64,000 bases of DNA from Bedellia somnulentella (GCA_963576735.1 OY755188.1:15426323-15490322), one strand, 5' to 3'. Positions 44,301-53,339 are shown, counted from the first letter of the stretch. The notes: generated by a model from the letters alone, not told the origin. Translations and numbers: made by a program.

Positions 44301-47099
44301 CTTTTTAAAACACCTTTTTAAAGGTAATTTTGGAGTGTTTCCTTTCCTAACTGTAAATGATAAAAAAAAAACCTGAACTTTATTTGGTTTCTAAAATAAT
44401 GAGGGTATTTTAGCAAGTTACAAATTGACTCAAATTGTCAAAAGGGAAAAGGTATATTTCAAATTCCTGTTACAGCATAAAAAATATATACTTACGATGG
44501 TTTATTATCATATATCAAAGATAGGCCATCAGAGCTGAAAGTCAGACTAGTTGTGTCTCCCAGATAGTTACAGGTCCCGGCATCCATTTTGTATGTGTCA
44601 TTGCTCGTTGCAACAAATGTCATTTTATGTTCCACCATTGCCAACTGTAACAAAATAAGTTTAAGTTAGAGCCATCAAACTTGGTCTGATTAAAATGTTG
44701 GCCAGTGACAAAGAGGACTTAAGTAAATAGAATGGAAACCAAACATAGTTCAGTACAAAAAATTGCTGAATAAATTCCACTTAAAAATAATTAGTATTAG
44801 TAGCTGTGTAGTGTCGGCTTAGAATAGCACTACCCCGTTTTTTCCGGTGGGTGTACGTAAGAGGCGACTAACGGTATTGGGCTTTTAAGGGATTTTTGGG
44901 CGATGAGGTTGGAGACCCATCACCAAAGACCTTTATTTTACCATCTTTTCCCAACTTAACTTTCCAAAAGTGGCTTAGGAATTTCTAATTCCTTAGCTCT
45001 GGCTACCCCATCTAGGGATTTATAGCCGTGAGTATATGTATGTATGTATGTTTGTTAAAGTAATGAGAGGTTTTCCTTTTTTTTCTTTTTTTCTTCTTCC
45101 TTGTTCTCAGGATAGATGGCGCCAGTTTTGCTATGTTACTGGTAGGAACGGAACGTCACACCGTTTTTCATACTTAAATGTAATGATATCGTAAAATGGA
45201 ACATACATAAAAACGTTCTGATTTAAAAGTCTAAATAAATATCAGTTTAAGCCAAGATAGCTTAAAAGTAAATAAACAAAGACGGTATTTATATTTAACA
45301 TTCTTTTTGTTGTTTTTACTCGCCAAAAAGTTACTCTATGGTGATGTGACACATGTTTTTAAAGTTGACATTGGCGAAATTATTGTGGCAACACGATTGA
45401 GGCCACGAAGAAAAAATTTAAGTAAGTAACATAGTTACATCAACGCCATCTACAGAGCTCTAGGAAACTATGTTGTTTTTTTATTTCTCAAAAAGAAAAC
45501 CTCTCATTGACAACATACATTATCCTTACACCCTAATGGTTGATTGATTGTTCTCACATTTGTTGCTCATACATTTGCTTCGCTTAAGTCAGTGGGAATA
45601 CACTGAACCACTTACAGATATTGTCATTTTTAGTTTCTTCTCTATTTAGCTAAGTCCCCTATGGCCAGTGATTAACATACATGAACTAGTAGAAACATAA
45701 TGCTAGAGCTGTAGCAGACAACTGTTGAAGATGAGAAACTTTACATTAACATTAATTTTATTGATCACTGAGCTGTCAACTGTCGACATAGTTTGTGTAT
45801 GTAAGTAAACACATGTGTAAAATGAAAACTATAGTCTTCATTGCAGTCACCATATAGCATCTAGATTTATAGGAGATATGATATTTTTATTATTATCACT
45901 GAACATTGACAGTTCCAAAATCATCAGGTTATAGTATATATAAGTGTCTGCTGAGATTAATACTAAACCATTTCTTTGAGTATGTGTTGTAAGAGGCAAC
46001 TTAGGGTTTTGGGGCTTTTAGTGATTGCTGGTTAATGTGGCTAGAGCCCCATTACCATTCATTTTTTAATTTAACTTTAATTAACTACTACTTTGCAGCT
46101 CAGAAATTCTATGGCTCCAGCCACATTATTTTTGGGATTTATAGCTGTGAGTACATGCATGCATATTATGAAATCAAAAAGGGGTAAGCTTTTCAAAAAA
46201 TAATTAGAGCTTTTGTTCCACAAACTGTTTTGAAAGACGATATGAAAACTAACTCATTTATATTTTATACATAAATCCGAAAACTGGCTAAGAAATTCAG
46301 ACTAAAAAAATTATACTAGAAAAACCACTAAAAAAATTATTGCATCCTTATCCAATCACTGTCAATTCAATGTCAAGGTGTAGTTGTAGAGCTAAGTATA
46401 AGAGTATTCTGTAATAGCCTATATTTTACAATTTTTCTGAGCTTAAACCAAAGAAGATAAAACATAATAATTATGCACAATGGGTTTGTAAGTCTCACTG
46501 GTTAAAATGACATGGATATTAAAAAATAACTAAAAGAATACAAATAATATTATAATAAACTGAAACTATTTCAAATTAGTGAGTCCTACAAATGCAGAGT
46601 GCAGCTGATTATACTATCTGATCCAACGTAGCCAGACAATGAGTGCCATATCTGATGCATATAACTTACTTTTCATCCCAAAGATTAGCAAAGGGTTGAA
46701 AGTAAATAAGATCAATGTTTGGAAGGTAAGAATGGGATAAGTTAGTTCCAAATGTTCTAATATTTTTATAGTGGGAGTATAATATATGTAATGAATTTTT
46801 AAGATACTCACCGACAAGTTTTTGGTACATGTATTATCACCAGTTACATTAGCTGGAACCAATAGAATATCTTGACAAGGATGGAAATAAAAACTCTGCA
46901 TATCATATTGCTGCCCTCCTTTAGATATTTGAAATGTTCCAACTTGGTAAAAGGTTGTGGTTACAGTCGGTGCAAGGTCGATACCTGAACCATTAGAAAA
47001 AATACAAGAACATGCGCTTTTCTTCACACAAATATCAGCATAACAATAAGTCCACCCTCCAAAAATCAAACAGGTAAACAGTATTGTTTTCACTTCCAT
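32310..47099 (-). CDS. MRH-domain membrane protein, cation-dependent M6P receptor-like, 5 exons
   Basis: Probable Golgi-endosome sorting receptor or a relative. Exons on the minus strand: 47099-46812, 44644-44496, 35181-35103, 33655-33446, 32405-32310. Borders are GT/AG, phases agree, total 273 aa. A signal peptide (about 21 residues) is followed by a cysteine-containing lumenal domain with N-glycosylation sites (NGS, NVT, NLS, NDT). One transmembrane segment follows (LLIIFFSFVIFYLVLGVAT), then a tail beginning GATGLEVIPNLGFWMDLPNL, which closely parallels [20 protein letters not shown] of vertebrate M6PR. The Arg that M6PR has just before the strand leading into its ligand-pocket cysteine is not evident (SSTIINLIC here), so mannose-6-phosphate binding is doubtful. 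Intron 2 is 9.3 kb and packed with transposons. Confidence 0.82.
32406..32935. other. receptor intron 4, part
   Basis: Contains GATA repeats followed by AAAACTTTATTTATG near 32500-32530, resembling the start of a minus-strand LINE 3' end. Nothing firm. Confidence 0.3.
32936..33038 (-). repeat. SINE A 3' fragment
   Basis: CATATACTCACG, GTGAAGCCAGAGG and CTTAGCCACTTTTGGAAG remain. Confidence 0.65.
33178..33417 (-). repeat. SINE A (subfamily 2), 28 bp after receptor exon 4 donor
   Basis: Full-length minus-strand copy. Its 5' end (CCGGCACTACACGGC) is the edge nearest the exon. Confidence 0.85.
33680..33928 (-). repeat. SINE A with 12-bp TSD beside a splice acceptor
   Basis: TTGAGAGGTTAA at 33668-33679 and 33929-33940. 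The inner copy is 10 bp upstream of the acceptor AG of receptor exon 4 (gene on the minus strand). Confidence 0.94.
34215..34454 (-). repeat. SINE A full length with 9-bp TSD
   Basis: ACTTGATTA at 34206-34214 and 34455-34463. Confidence 0.9.
34628..34852 (+). repeat. SINE B, old, lacking the head
   Basis: GAGGAAACCCACATGGCTA, ATTAGTACCTCTGCC and GGATATTCGGCGTGAACG. Confidence 0.75.
34891..35060 (-). mobile_element. RTE 3' fragment
   Basis: Diverged copy of the RTE 3' end with CATA tail, CCCATTGGGGTAGGCAGAG and CTCTAGCTTCGTTTAC. Confidence 0.88.
35303..35546 (-). repeat. SINE A (subfamily 2)
   Basis: Full-length minus-strand copy with CCCAAAAAGGGGTAGCC. Confidence 0.88.
35591..35839 (-). 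repeat. SINE A (subfamily 1)
   Basis: Full-length minus-strand copy with CTAGAAGGGGTAGCC and CACCGGAAGAAATGGGG. Confidence 0.9.
35934..35988. repeat. two-copy 28-bp tandem repeat
   Basis: CATGAAAAACATGTATTATT then CATGAAAAACGTGTATTATT in tandem. Confidence 0.8.
36114..36344 (-). repeat. SINE A with 21-bp TSD
   Basis: 21-bp duplications at 36093-36113 and 36345-36365 differ at one base. Confidence 0.94.
36372..36577 (+). repeat. SINE A, diverged full length
   Basis: GCTGTGTAGTATCAGCTTAG to TATAACCGTGAGTA. Confidence 0.75.
36620..37672 (+). mobile_element. LINE 3' fragment split by SINE C
   Basis: The reading frame at 36757-37176 (FLGFTLDNFCNWKNHV, LRYGIILWGNS, IQKKCIRIL) and its continuation at 37395-37670 encode the C-terminal part of a CR1/jockey-group LINE, related to but distinct from the 8681 element. 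SINE C sits between the halves. Confidence 0.8.
37170..37380 (-). repeat. SINE C (tRNA-derived), with A and B boxes
   Basis: Minus strand: A box TGGTCGAGTGG and B box GGTTCGATCCC at tRNA spacing. Then ATTTATG-loop-CATAAAT, a short hairpin, and a tail containing TTGGGGCTAAC. Confidence 0.88.
37840..37970. repeat. (TCTTGG)n block, left
   Basis: Interrupted TCTTGGTCTTGG tandem repeats ending in TCTTGCAAGTCTTGCAA. Confidence 0.9.
37971..38689. other. segment between the two (TCTTGG)n blocks
   Basis: Non-coding. A GC-rich part at about 38190-38440 holds several GCCGCC and GGCGGC motifs. May belong to one element with the flanking blocks. Confidence 0.4.
38690..38870. repeat. (TCTTGG)n block, right, with hairpin
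   Basis: TCTTGG repeats switch strand at a CAAAAACG centre to give CAAGACC repeats, so the block can fold on itself. Ends GGGCAACACTAGAT. Confidence 0.85.
38871..39450. other. AT-rich intron DNA
   Basis: Part of receptor intron 2; nothing recognised. Confidence 0.35.
39451..40741 (-). mobile_element. intact mariner transposon (copy 2)
   Basis: Same 1291-bp length, ends and TA flanks (39449-39450, 40742-40743) as copy 1, opposite strand. Inserted in the CATA tail of a SINE A fragment inside receptor intron 2. Confidence 0.97.
39516..40568 (-). CDS. mariner transposase (DD34D), intact
   Basis: A 350-aa DD34D transposase with all three catalytic Asp (TGDESW, HHDNA, LAPND). ATG at 40568 in ACCACCATGG. 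This copy has His after HDNASC, the usual residue in mariner enzymes (HDNAxxH), where copy 1 has Asn, so it is the better candidate for an active enzyme. No stop or frameshift is visible. Confidence 0.96.
   Translation of the reverse strand: MDLTREHFRAMIFYDFRRGLTQKQCIDQLTSTFGDEAPSKTTVYHWFSEFNRGRSKLTDEIKEGRPKTVVVPQNIDAVRELITQDRHVTYREIEASLGISMTSIHKILHEHLAVKKICSRWIPHNLSIDQKQARVDWCKEMLKKYNRGASKAVYNIYTGDESWIYAYDPETKQQSTVWVFQDEPNPTKVIRAKSTLKQMVACFFGINGHVATVPLENRKTVNSEWYTTICLPEVFEQIRKTNRQRRIILHHDNASCHRSAVTTQFLEAQKIELTGHPPYSPDLAPNDFYLFPNVKKKLRGQRFSSREEAVDAFKMHVLEIPQSEWKKCYENWFQRMQKCIDLSGEYFEKQ
40744..40800 (-). repeat. SINE A 3' fragment hit by mariner
   Basis: ATACTCACGGCTATAATTCC and GGGGTAGCCAGAGC remain. 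Confidence 0.8.
41028..41148. mobile_element. MITE D partial copy
   Basis: AAGTAAGTGCGAAAGAGATGG and GTCGCTCGTGCTAGCTATGC. Confidence 0.6.
41149..41402. other. unassigned intron DNA
   Basis: Nothing recognised; ends in the TTAA target of piggyBac. Confidence 0.3.
41403..42381 (+). mobile_element. piggyBac-type element, internally deleted
   Basis: TTAA flanks (41399-41402 and 42382-42385). Ends CCCTAGAAAGATAATC and its complement GATTATCTTTCTAGGG are those of the Trichoplusia piggyBac group. Subterminal ATTATCTTT motifs recur near 41600 and 42340. At 979 bp against roughly 2.5 kb for full elements, the N-terminal and catalytic parts of the transposase are gone. Confidence 0.95.
41598..42020 (+). 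pseudogene. piggyBac transposase C-terminal remnant with Cys-rich domain
   Basis: The open frame keeps the last 110 or so residues: RRQYMKMLSSQL, WMRSRL, PTLKHSAR, ILP-type linker, KKRLYCDIC and a Cys/His-rich end (CDIC, CAECKKCVCGEHKKDICIYC). In piggyBac this domain binds the terminal repeats. The catalytic Asp region is deleted. ATG at 41598 lies in the subterminal GCATGATTATC repeat; upstream codons are not piggyBac coding. Whether it is expressed is unknown. Confidence 0.85.
42437..42592 (-). repeat. SINE B 3' half
   Basis: CGTTCACGCC, CCCCGAAGGGG, CACGTGACATTGTCA; head absent, tail short. Confidence 0.8.
42593..42916. other. unassigned intron DNA
   Basis: Nothing recognised. Confidence 0.3.
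42928..43171 (-). repeat. SINE A (subfamily 3) with 11-bp TSD
   Basis: GGCTTACTCAT at 42917-42927 and 43172-43182. Confidence 0.94.
43335..43465 (-). mobile_element. RTE 3' fragment
   Basis: Diverged CACGCCATTATTTCCCATTC and GGTAGGCAGCGACAATCGATC. Confidence 0.85.
43466..44073. other. unassigned intron DNA
   Basis: AT-rich, nothing recognised. Confidence 0.35.
44074..44256 (-). repeat. SINE A (subfamily 2), internal deletion
   Basis: Both ends are present but the GCGGTTGGAGA region is deleted. Confidence 0.82.
44811..45052 (+). repeat. SINE A full length
   Basis: TAGCTGTGTAGTGTCGGC to GCCGTGAGTATATG and TATG tail. Confidence 0.9.
45062..45508. mobile_element. 447-bp MITE with AATGAGAGGTTTTC ends
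   Basis: A perfect 14-bp terminal inverted repeat, plus a second inverted pair just inside (TAGATGGCG and CTATGTTACT on both sides). Non-coding. Lies in receptor intron 1. Confidence 0.82.
45509..45960. other. unassigned intron DNA
   Basis: Nothing recognised. Confidence 0.3.
45961..46165 (+). repeat. SINE A, old copy
   Basis: GTAAGAGGCAACTTAGGG, CAGAAATTCTATGGCTCC and TATAGCTGTGAGTA remain. Confidence 0.65.
46166..46811. other. unassigned intron 1 sequence of the receptor gene
   Basis: Nothing recognised apart from the exon 1 donor (complement of ACTCAC at 46806-46811). Confidence 0.35.
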
Positions 47100-47499
47100 G
47101 ATGGCGCACTAACTTATTATGAAAAAACGAGAATGGCACATTAATTAATAACCGTATTTTTCTACGTCGATGGTAATTTTCAATAAAATAGAAAACTACG
47201 CCTTTTTTAAATGAAAAAATGCAATCCGAATTGTGCAGTTCAGTCAGACAGATCGGAAAAGACAGGTCTCGATTTGGTTTATATTTTGCTATTTGTAATG
47301 CTGACTTAACCTATCATTCTGCCAGTGTTGTTCATTACATCAAAGAGTATGCTGAATGATTCATTATACAAAATGAAGGGTAGTGCATGGATGAATTGAT
47401 AATATTGATCGAGCACTAGTGTTGTAAAGTGTCCTAAACAAGGATCACTAACTAGAGCGCTGCATCTCGTTCTAAGTATGGTGACCATCCGTTGATGTT
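47100..47499 (-). promoter_or_regulatory. upstream region of the receptor gene (inferred)
   Basis: 400 bp between the start codon and the first inverted repeat. No clear TATA box; positional inference only. Confidence 0.3.
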
Positions 47500-47716
47500 A
47501 CATATCGCACGCTTAATACTTCAGTGCACGCTCTACAACATAGGCACGAGAAAACACCCGTACTGTCAAAACAATAAGGTTCAATTTCACTTGGGTCTTT
47601 ATCGTCTCGTATTCATTATGTATAGCATGTTTTTTAAGGTCTGTTTAGTATTGTAACTCAACTCAACACATCCATTTTGTGATATAGGTAACTGCAGTAT
47701 TAAGCGTGCGATATGT
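47500..47716. repeat. 25-bp inverted repeat pair
   Basis: ACATATCGCACGCTTAATAC at 47500 is matched, inverted, by 47692-47716, with 24 of 25 bases agreeing. 167 bp lie between. The right arm touches the next inverted-repeat structure. Confidence 0.75.
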
Positions 47717-48219
47717 CGTAGGATGATTAGATGTTTAGGTTTCTTGCAAAAAAAACTAGGGATTTTGCAAAAATCCGGATAATTAGACAATGATTATAGT
47801 ATTTGTTAATCTTACTAGGTTTATTGCAAAAAAACTAGTAAGTATAGTAAGATTGTACTTCTTTAATGATGATTGGCTGATTTCTGATTGCTCGCCTACT
47901 CTTATTCTGATTGGTTCATCATTGTGGTATTGAGATATTATAGCTAGCGTTATAAAGGGTAAGAAATGACATTACTTATTTTATACTAGGTTTTTTTTAC
48001 TCTTTTATTGGAGTAAAATTACAATAAATTTAATACGAGGGGCATGCCAAAAGAAACTAGATACTCTTTTCTCATTTAATTGACACTGGCAAGCTATACA
48101 CCATCTTATAGGCTGGTTTTTTATTGACATATTTAAATATAGAACACAATTCTTTTATAGATTTTTTATTTGAATGAGCATCATTTTTCCGAGAATCTGG
48201 CGAGAATTCACTTGCAATA

Positions 48220-49310
48220 ATGGAGCTCAGTCGACGTGATTTTCGAGCTATGATTTATTATGACTTTAAAAAAGGTTTAAAGCCTCAGGAATGTTTTGAA
48301 CTTTTGGCTTCTACTTTTAGTGAGACTGCTTCTTCCCTAACAACAGAATTCAATTGGTTTGCTGAATTTAAAAGAGGACGGAGATATCTCGAAGATGAAG
48401 CGAATACAGGATGGCCGCCAACTGCGGTCACGCAAGGAAACGTTCGTGCAGTCGAAAAACTTATTCGCGAAAACTGACGAATTACATATGTAGAGCTAGA
48501 GCGAGAACTAGGAATTGTATCAGCAGCAATGCAAACAATAATTAACGACCACCTCTCTCTCCTTTCTTCAACGTTGTTCGAGATTGGTGCCGCACAAACT
48601 TACCGATGAGCAGAAAGCCCGCCGGGTGGATTGGTGCCTATTCATGATAGATAAATTCAACGGAGGCGAGAAAAAAAAACGTATATGATATACTGACTGG
48701 TGACGAAACATGGCTATATAACTATGATCCCGAATCAAAGCGACAGTCAACTGTATGGTGCTTTGAAGACGAGCCAACTCCAACGAAATGTCGTCGTGCA
48801 CGAAGACCACAGAAACAAATGGTCGCCTCGTTTTTCTGCAAAACGGGTCATATTGCTACTTTTGTGCTAGAGAATGAAAGAACGGTAAACTTCGAATGGT
48901 ATGTGACAGTTTGTGCTCCAACAGTAAGATCAGCTTGGTGTGACAAGCGACCGAAGTCAGGAATCCGGCACCTTTTTTGGCACCACGAGAATGCGGTGCC
49001 GCACACGTCTGCCAGAACACTAGATTTTTTCAACTCGAACAATGTGCCAATTCTCCCTCACCCGCCGTATTCCCCTGACTTAGCGCCTTGTGATTTTTAC
49101 TTGTTTTCCAAAAATCAAAGAAAAACTAAAGGGGAAGAGGTTTGAAAGCAAAGAAGATGCGCTGGTTGCCTATAATTTCGAGATTTCTGAGGTATCTAAA
49201 GAAAAGTGGTCACAGGTATTTTCCAATTAGTTCAGACGTATGGAAAAGTATATACGTGCTCAGGGTGAATACTTTGAAAAGATCGATACTTGTAATAAAG
49301 AATAAATTTC
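48220..49310 (+). pseudogene. mariner transposase, broken
   Basis: Begins MELSRRDFRAM at 48220. TGA at 48475-48477 sits where related enzymes have Arg, and at least two frameshifts follow (around 48570 and 48680). Catalytic region: TGDETW is kept; the second Asp is Glu (HHENA); the third (LAPCD) is kept with DD34D spacing. Inactive. Confidence 0.9.
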
Positions 49311-49351
49311 ATAATTTTTGAGTACCTAGTTTCTTTTGGCTTGCCCCTCAT

Positions 49352-49690
49352 AAAAGATGATATTGTAAGTAAGATAGAAAAAGGAATGTTGAGATGGTTT
49401 GGGCACATCGAGAGGATGGATGATAGGAAATTTGTAAAAGGTATCTATAGAGCTAATGTGGAAGGTAATGTTAGTAGAGGACGGCCACGAAAGACACACT
49501 TGGACCAAATTGAAAGTGTGCTCAAAAAGGCAGGCGTCCGAAGTATGAAGAATAAAAGAGCATGTATGAAAAGATTGATGGATGTAGACGAAGCAAGAGA
49601 GGTTTGCCAGGATCGTACGAAGTGGCGATCGATAGTCTCTGCCTACCCCAATGGGAATTAACGGCGTGAGTATATGTATGTATGTATGTA
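49352..49690 (+). mobile_element. RTE 3' fragment inserted in a mariner end
   Basis: Encodes the RTE C-terminus (MLRWFGHIERM to the shared stop) and a TATG tail. The mariner end CCCCTC(A/G)T is duplicated on both sides. Confidence 0.93.
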
Positions 49691-49859
49691 TGCCCCTCGT
49701 ATAATATAATATTTTTTTTTGTTATTTTGTTTCTTTCCAACATGCGATCAGTCGTTGGACTATAAGCAGTTCTTTTGAACGGTATCGTGGCTTTCAGGAC
49801 TGGCCTCTCCATCGATAGACTGTCCTTCATTGATATTATATTTTATTAGAATAGATATA

Positions 49860-50863
49860 TATTTTATTAGATAGAATCAGGAGGCTATCTTACGTTTATG
49901 TTGAGCTTCGAAATATAGTAGATAAAAATACATTAATGTCTGTTTACTTTGCTCTAACACAGTCGCTTCTTCTATATGCGGTTGTAAGTTGGGGAAGTTG
50001 CGGATACACTTTGGTGAAGAAATTAGAAATTGCTCAAAAAAATAATTTAAAAATTATGAATAGAAAGCCTAGACTTTACCCTACAGAAAAAATCTACAAA
50101 ATATCAAAAGTACTAACGCCAAGGCAAATATTTATTCATCAATGTATTATGTACTTAGTCCAACATCCGGATAAATTTCCTCTAAATGACAAACCTTCTA
50201 CCCTCCGACAAACCATTGGGAAAACATTTGTAATTCCTTTTAGACACACGACTTCAGCACGTAAACACTTTTCCCAAATCGCACCACGCATGTATGAATT
50301 GTTGCCTACTGAAATAAGGAATTTTATAATTTACAGCAGAGAAGAACTAGATATAAGAAAAACAAAACTTAACCTAAATAACATAAAATCAAGATCAAAA
50401 TTATTTTTACCAGATGTGAATTATAAAGAGTTTCAAAATATGTATGACATTTTGATAAAAACTACATAGGTATACTATATAACAAATAAAATAAATAAAT
50501 TTATATATAAGTTTATATAACCTTACTTCTCGTAATTTGCTATTTATTTGTTATTGTAAATTTAATACATGTATAGTTACTTTTTCATTTACTATATATA
50601 TATATATATATATATATGTGTATATGTATTTATATATTCCCTCTTTTTACTTGAAAAATTTCCGTTGTGGAAAATTCTCTTGTACAGACTACTCGAGTAC
50701 TTAAAATGGATGGTTGGTCCTGGCACAGACTCCGGTCTACTTGGACTGCCTCGGTAACACCTAACTAAGCAAGAGATAACTGTTTTACTTGGTTCTATAG
50801 GTTTGGTGTATAAAAAAGTATTTTTAAATATGTATAAATAAATAAAAAAAAAAAAAAAAAAAA
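49860..50863 (+). mobile_element. LINE 3' end with poly(A)
   Basis: The open frame from about 49865 to 50469 (YVYVELRNIVDKNTL, LLLYAVVSWGSCGYT) is the C-terminal part of a non-LTR reverse transcriptase. AT-rich 3' UTR, then poly(A) at 50843-50863. 5'-truncated. Confidence 0.82.
50597..50619. repeat. (TA)n microsatellite
   Basis: About eleven TA units inside the LINE 3' UTR. Confidence 0.9.
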
Positions 50864-50865
50864 CT

Positions 50866-51995
50866 TTGACTATATATTATCCCAGATGTGGCTTCGTTTC
50901 AGGCGTCGCGTCATTTCTGGCTGTGTTAGTGACCGCGCCAATTCATTTTCATGATTTGTAATCCTGTCTCTGTAGGCTTTTGTAAGGTGCTTGACTTCCT
51001 CTTTCACGGTAGAAATTTCTAAGTATGTATGTATTTCCTCAGTTTTTGTAATCCAGGGAGCTCTTGCTATGGTCCTCAGTGCGTTGTTTTGGAATCTTTG
51101 CAGTATTTCAACATTGCTGTTTTTTGCCGTATTTTGCCGTACCCCACAACTGTATACCATATGTCCAAACAGGTTTTAGTATGGATTTATAAATAAGCAA
51201 TTTATTATTAAGTGACAGTCTTGACTGCGGGCCGAGCAGCCATTGTAAAGATCTAAAACGGTAGTTCAACTCATCACGTTTTTTTCTGGATGTGTGTTTT
51301 CCAGGTTTGCCTCCGGTCAAGGTGAAAACCTAGGTACTTTACAGAATCTGTGTGTGGTAAGTGCTCATTTCCAAATTTGACCCCCGGACAATCTTTCCTT
51401 CTTAGGGTGAAAATGATATGATTGGATTTAGCGGCACTAGCCTTGATCCTCCAACTCTTCATCCAATCATGTATCTTGTTAAGATGGTTTGCAAAGTCGC
51501 TGAAGCTTGCTCTGGGCTTTCACTTGAAGCTAGTACAGCAGTATCATCTGCAAACGTTGCAGTCATCACTGTTTCTGACACAGGAACATCACTGGTGTAA
51601 ATAATATACAATGTCGGCCCTAGGACTGATCCTTGTGGTACCCCCGCTTGTATATCATACATGTCGGAAACAGAATCGTTTATTTTAACATAAAATGACC
51701 TGCGTTCAATGTATGATTTCAGTAACAGAAACATATTATGAGGTAGGGTCTTCTTGATTTTAAATAGTAGGCCATTATGCCAAACTTTATCAAACGCCTG
51801 TTGCACATCCAGAAATACGCCACAGCAATAAAGCTGTTTTCCAGTGCATTTCTCACTTCTTCACAAACTCTGTGTACTTGTTCCACTGTTGAATGATTGC
51901 TTCTGAATCCGAATTGATGTTCTGGGATTAGTTTCTTATCTGCCATACAAGTTTTTAACCGCACAGAGAGTACCTTCTCGAATACCTATTTTTAT
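50866..51995 (-). pseudogene. jockey-type LINE reverse transcriptase fragment
   Basis: Minus strand in pieces: VFEKVLSVRL, PEHQFGFRSNHSTVEQV, IQAGVPQGSVLGP, TFADDTAVLA, VKYLGFHLDRRQTW, WTYGIQLWG and RTIARAPW. Frameshifts near 51810, 51460 and 51300 break it. The 3' poly(A) is missing and the end abuts the poly(A) of the neighbouring LINE. Confidence 0.88.
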
Positions 51996-52230
51996 ACTTA
52001 GGAACTTATCAGAGATGACGTGTTTATGGGGCACTGCAATCGACCGATCAGTGTACAGTATTCATAAAAACTGACATTTCGTTTCGGAGTCATACTAAAC
52101 CAACTAGTTCTTTTGCAAAAAAAAACCTAGTAAGATTAAAAATATTATAACCGTTGTCTAATTATCCGGGTTTTTGCAAAAACCTCAACATCAAATCATC
52201 CTACGACACATACACACATATTCTAGATTA

Positions 52231-52446
52231 ATATACATACATATACTCACGGCTATATAAATCCTTAACGGGGTAGCCAGAAATTTGGAATGAGAAATAG
52301 CTACTTTTGAAAGTTGATTGGGGAAAAGATGGTAATAATAAATGTTTTTGGTGACGCGTCTCCAACCACACCGCCTGAAAATCCTCTTACGATCACCCAC
52401 AGGTAGAAATGGGGTAGTGTTATTCTAAGTCGACACTACACGGCAC
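52231..52446 (-). repeat. SINE A (subfamily 3)
   Basis: CTTAACGGGGTAGCCAG and GATCACCCACAGGTAG; an internal deletion removes part of the GTTAGTCGCC block. Confidence 0.82.
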
Positions 52447-52479
52447 AAATCTATTCTAAATAATTGATGAGAAGTTCCA

Positions 52480-52640
52480 ACAAAGTTAGACAGAGCTTCA
52501 GATTCAAAATTTCCTCAGCCACTTTTTGAAGTTAAGTGAGGAGTATCCAGTATATTACTTTATGAGCCCCAAAACCCTATGTCACCTCTTACAATAACCG
52601 CAGGAAGAAATAGGTTAAAGGAACTTTAAGCCATTTTAAG
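52480..52640 (-). repeat. SINE A, degenerate
   Basis: CAGAGCTTCAG, TTCCTCAGCCACTTTTTG and CACCTCTTAC remain. Confidence 0.6.
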
Positions 52641-53339
52641 ATATATTTTTTGTGTTTTGACGGTTATTGTAGCTTCGTCGGAAGATCATTAGACTGCGAA
52701 GCGGGCGGCCGCGGGTTTGGTTCCTGATACATTTATATTATGGATATCGATGTTTATTTCCGGATCTGGGTGTGTGTGTCTTTGTATGTTTTGGGCACCC
52801 TTAACACAGAATAGGCTATTGGACTAAGTTAAGCTAAGAGCTAAGTATACGTCATTATAGAAATAGCCAATCACGGTCGTTTTTAGTCAAGTGACAGCTG
52901 CATCAAAAATACTTGTTATAGAAGTCGGATTTTAGTGAAATAATGCATTATTTTTTATCTCGCATTATTACATATTGCTCCAAAAAAGAAATATTAAAAC
53001 TAATGAAATAAAATAAATTTATATTTTTATTACAGTCAAATAGCCTATTAACATCATACCTAGGGGCTCTGAGTGCGATACGTTTATTATTTTAGTATAA
53101 AGGCTCATCAAAACTCGATTAGTCCATTACCATTCATATCATTTCACTGATCAGCAACAGTCGCCATAGCCCAGTCAGCTAGATATTAGGTCTTTGTCTG
53201 TGTCTAGTGTCTAACGGTACCTTCCAATGTGTACGAACGAATCACATGTTAAATAATATCTTGAATGTTAGTATGATGATACTGAGTATGATCCTGCCTG
53301 CCTGAGTATTGTATTGTAATGATGTTTTGTGTTGGGATC
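52641..53339. other. unassigned intergenic DNA
   Basis: A GC-rich spot at 52690-52730 (CGAAGCGGGCGGCCGCGGG) stands out. No gene or repeat family assigned. Confidence 0.35.

Larger units (their letters stand above)
48036..49699 (+). mobile_element. degenerate mariner, distinct subfamily, with RTE insert
   Basis: TA flanks (48034-48035, 49700-49701). Ends are CGAGGGGCATGCCAAAAG-type inverted repeats of about 31 bp. The right repeat is interrupted by an RTE 3' fragment. Confidence 0.92.
47714..52206. mobile_element. 4.5-kb structure with about 120-bp inverted ends
   Basis: The left end (47714-47850) and the complemented right end (52088-52206) share TGTCGTAGGATGATT, CGGATAATTAGACAA and AATCTTACTAGGTTT in order. 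Each end holds palindromes centred on TTTTGCAAAA. The interior contains a dead mariner, an RTE fragment and two LINE fragments. It may be one old DNA element filled by insertions, or two inverted copies of a short repeat. Confidence 0.65.
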
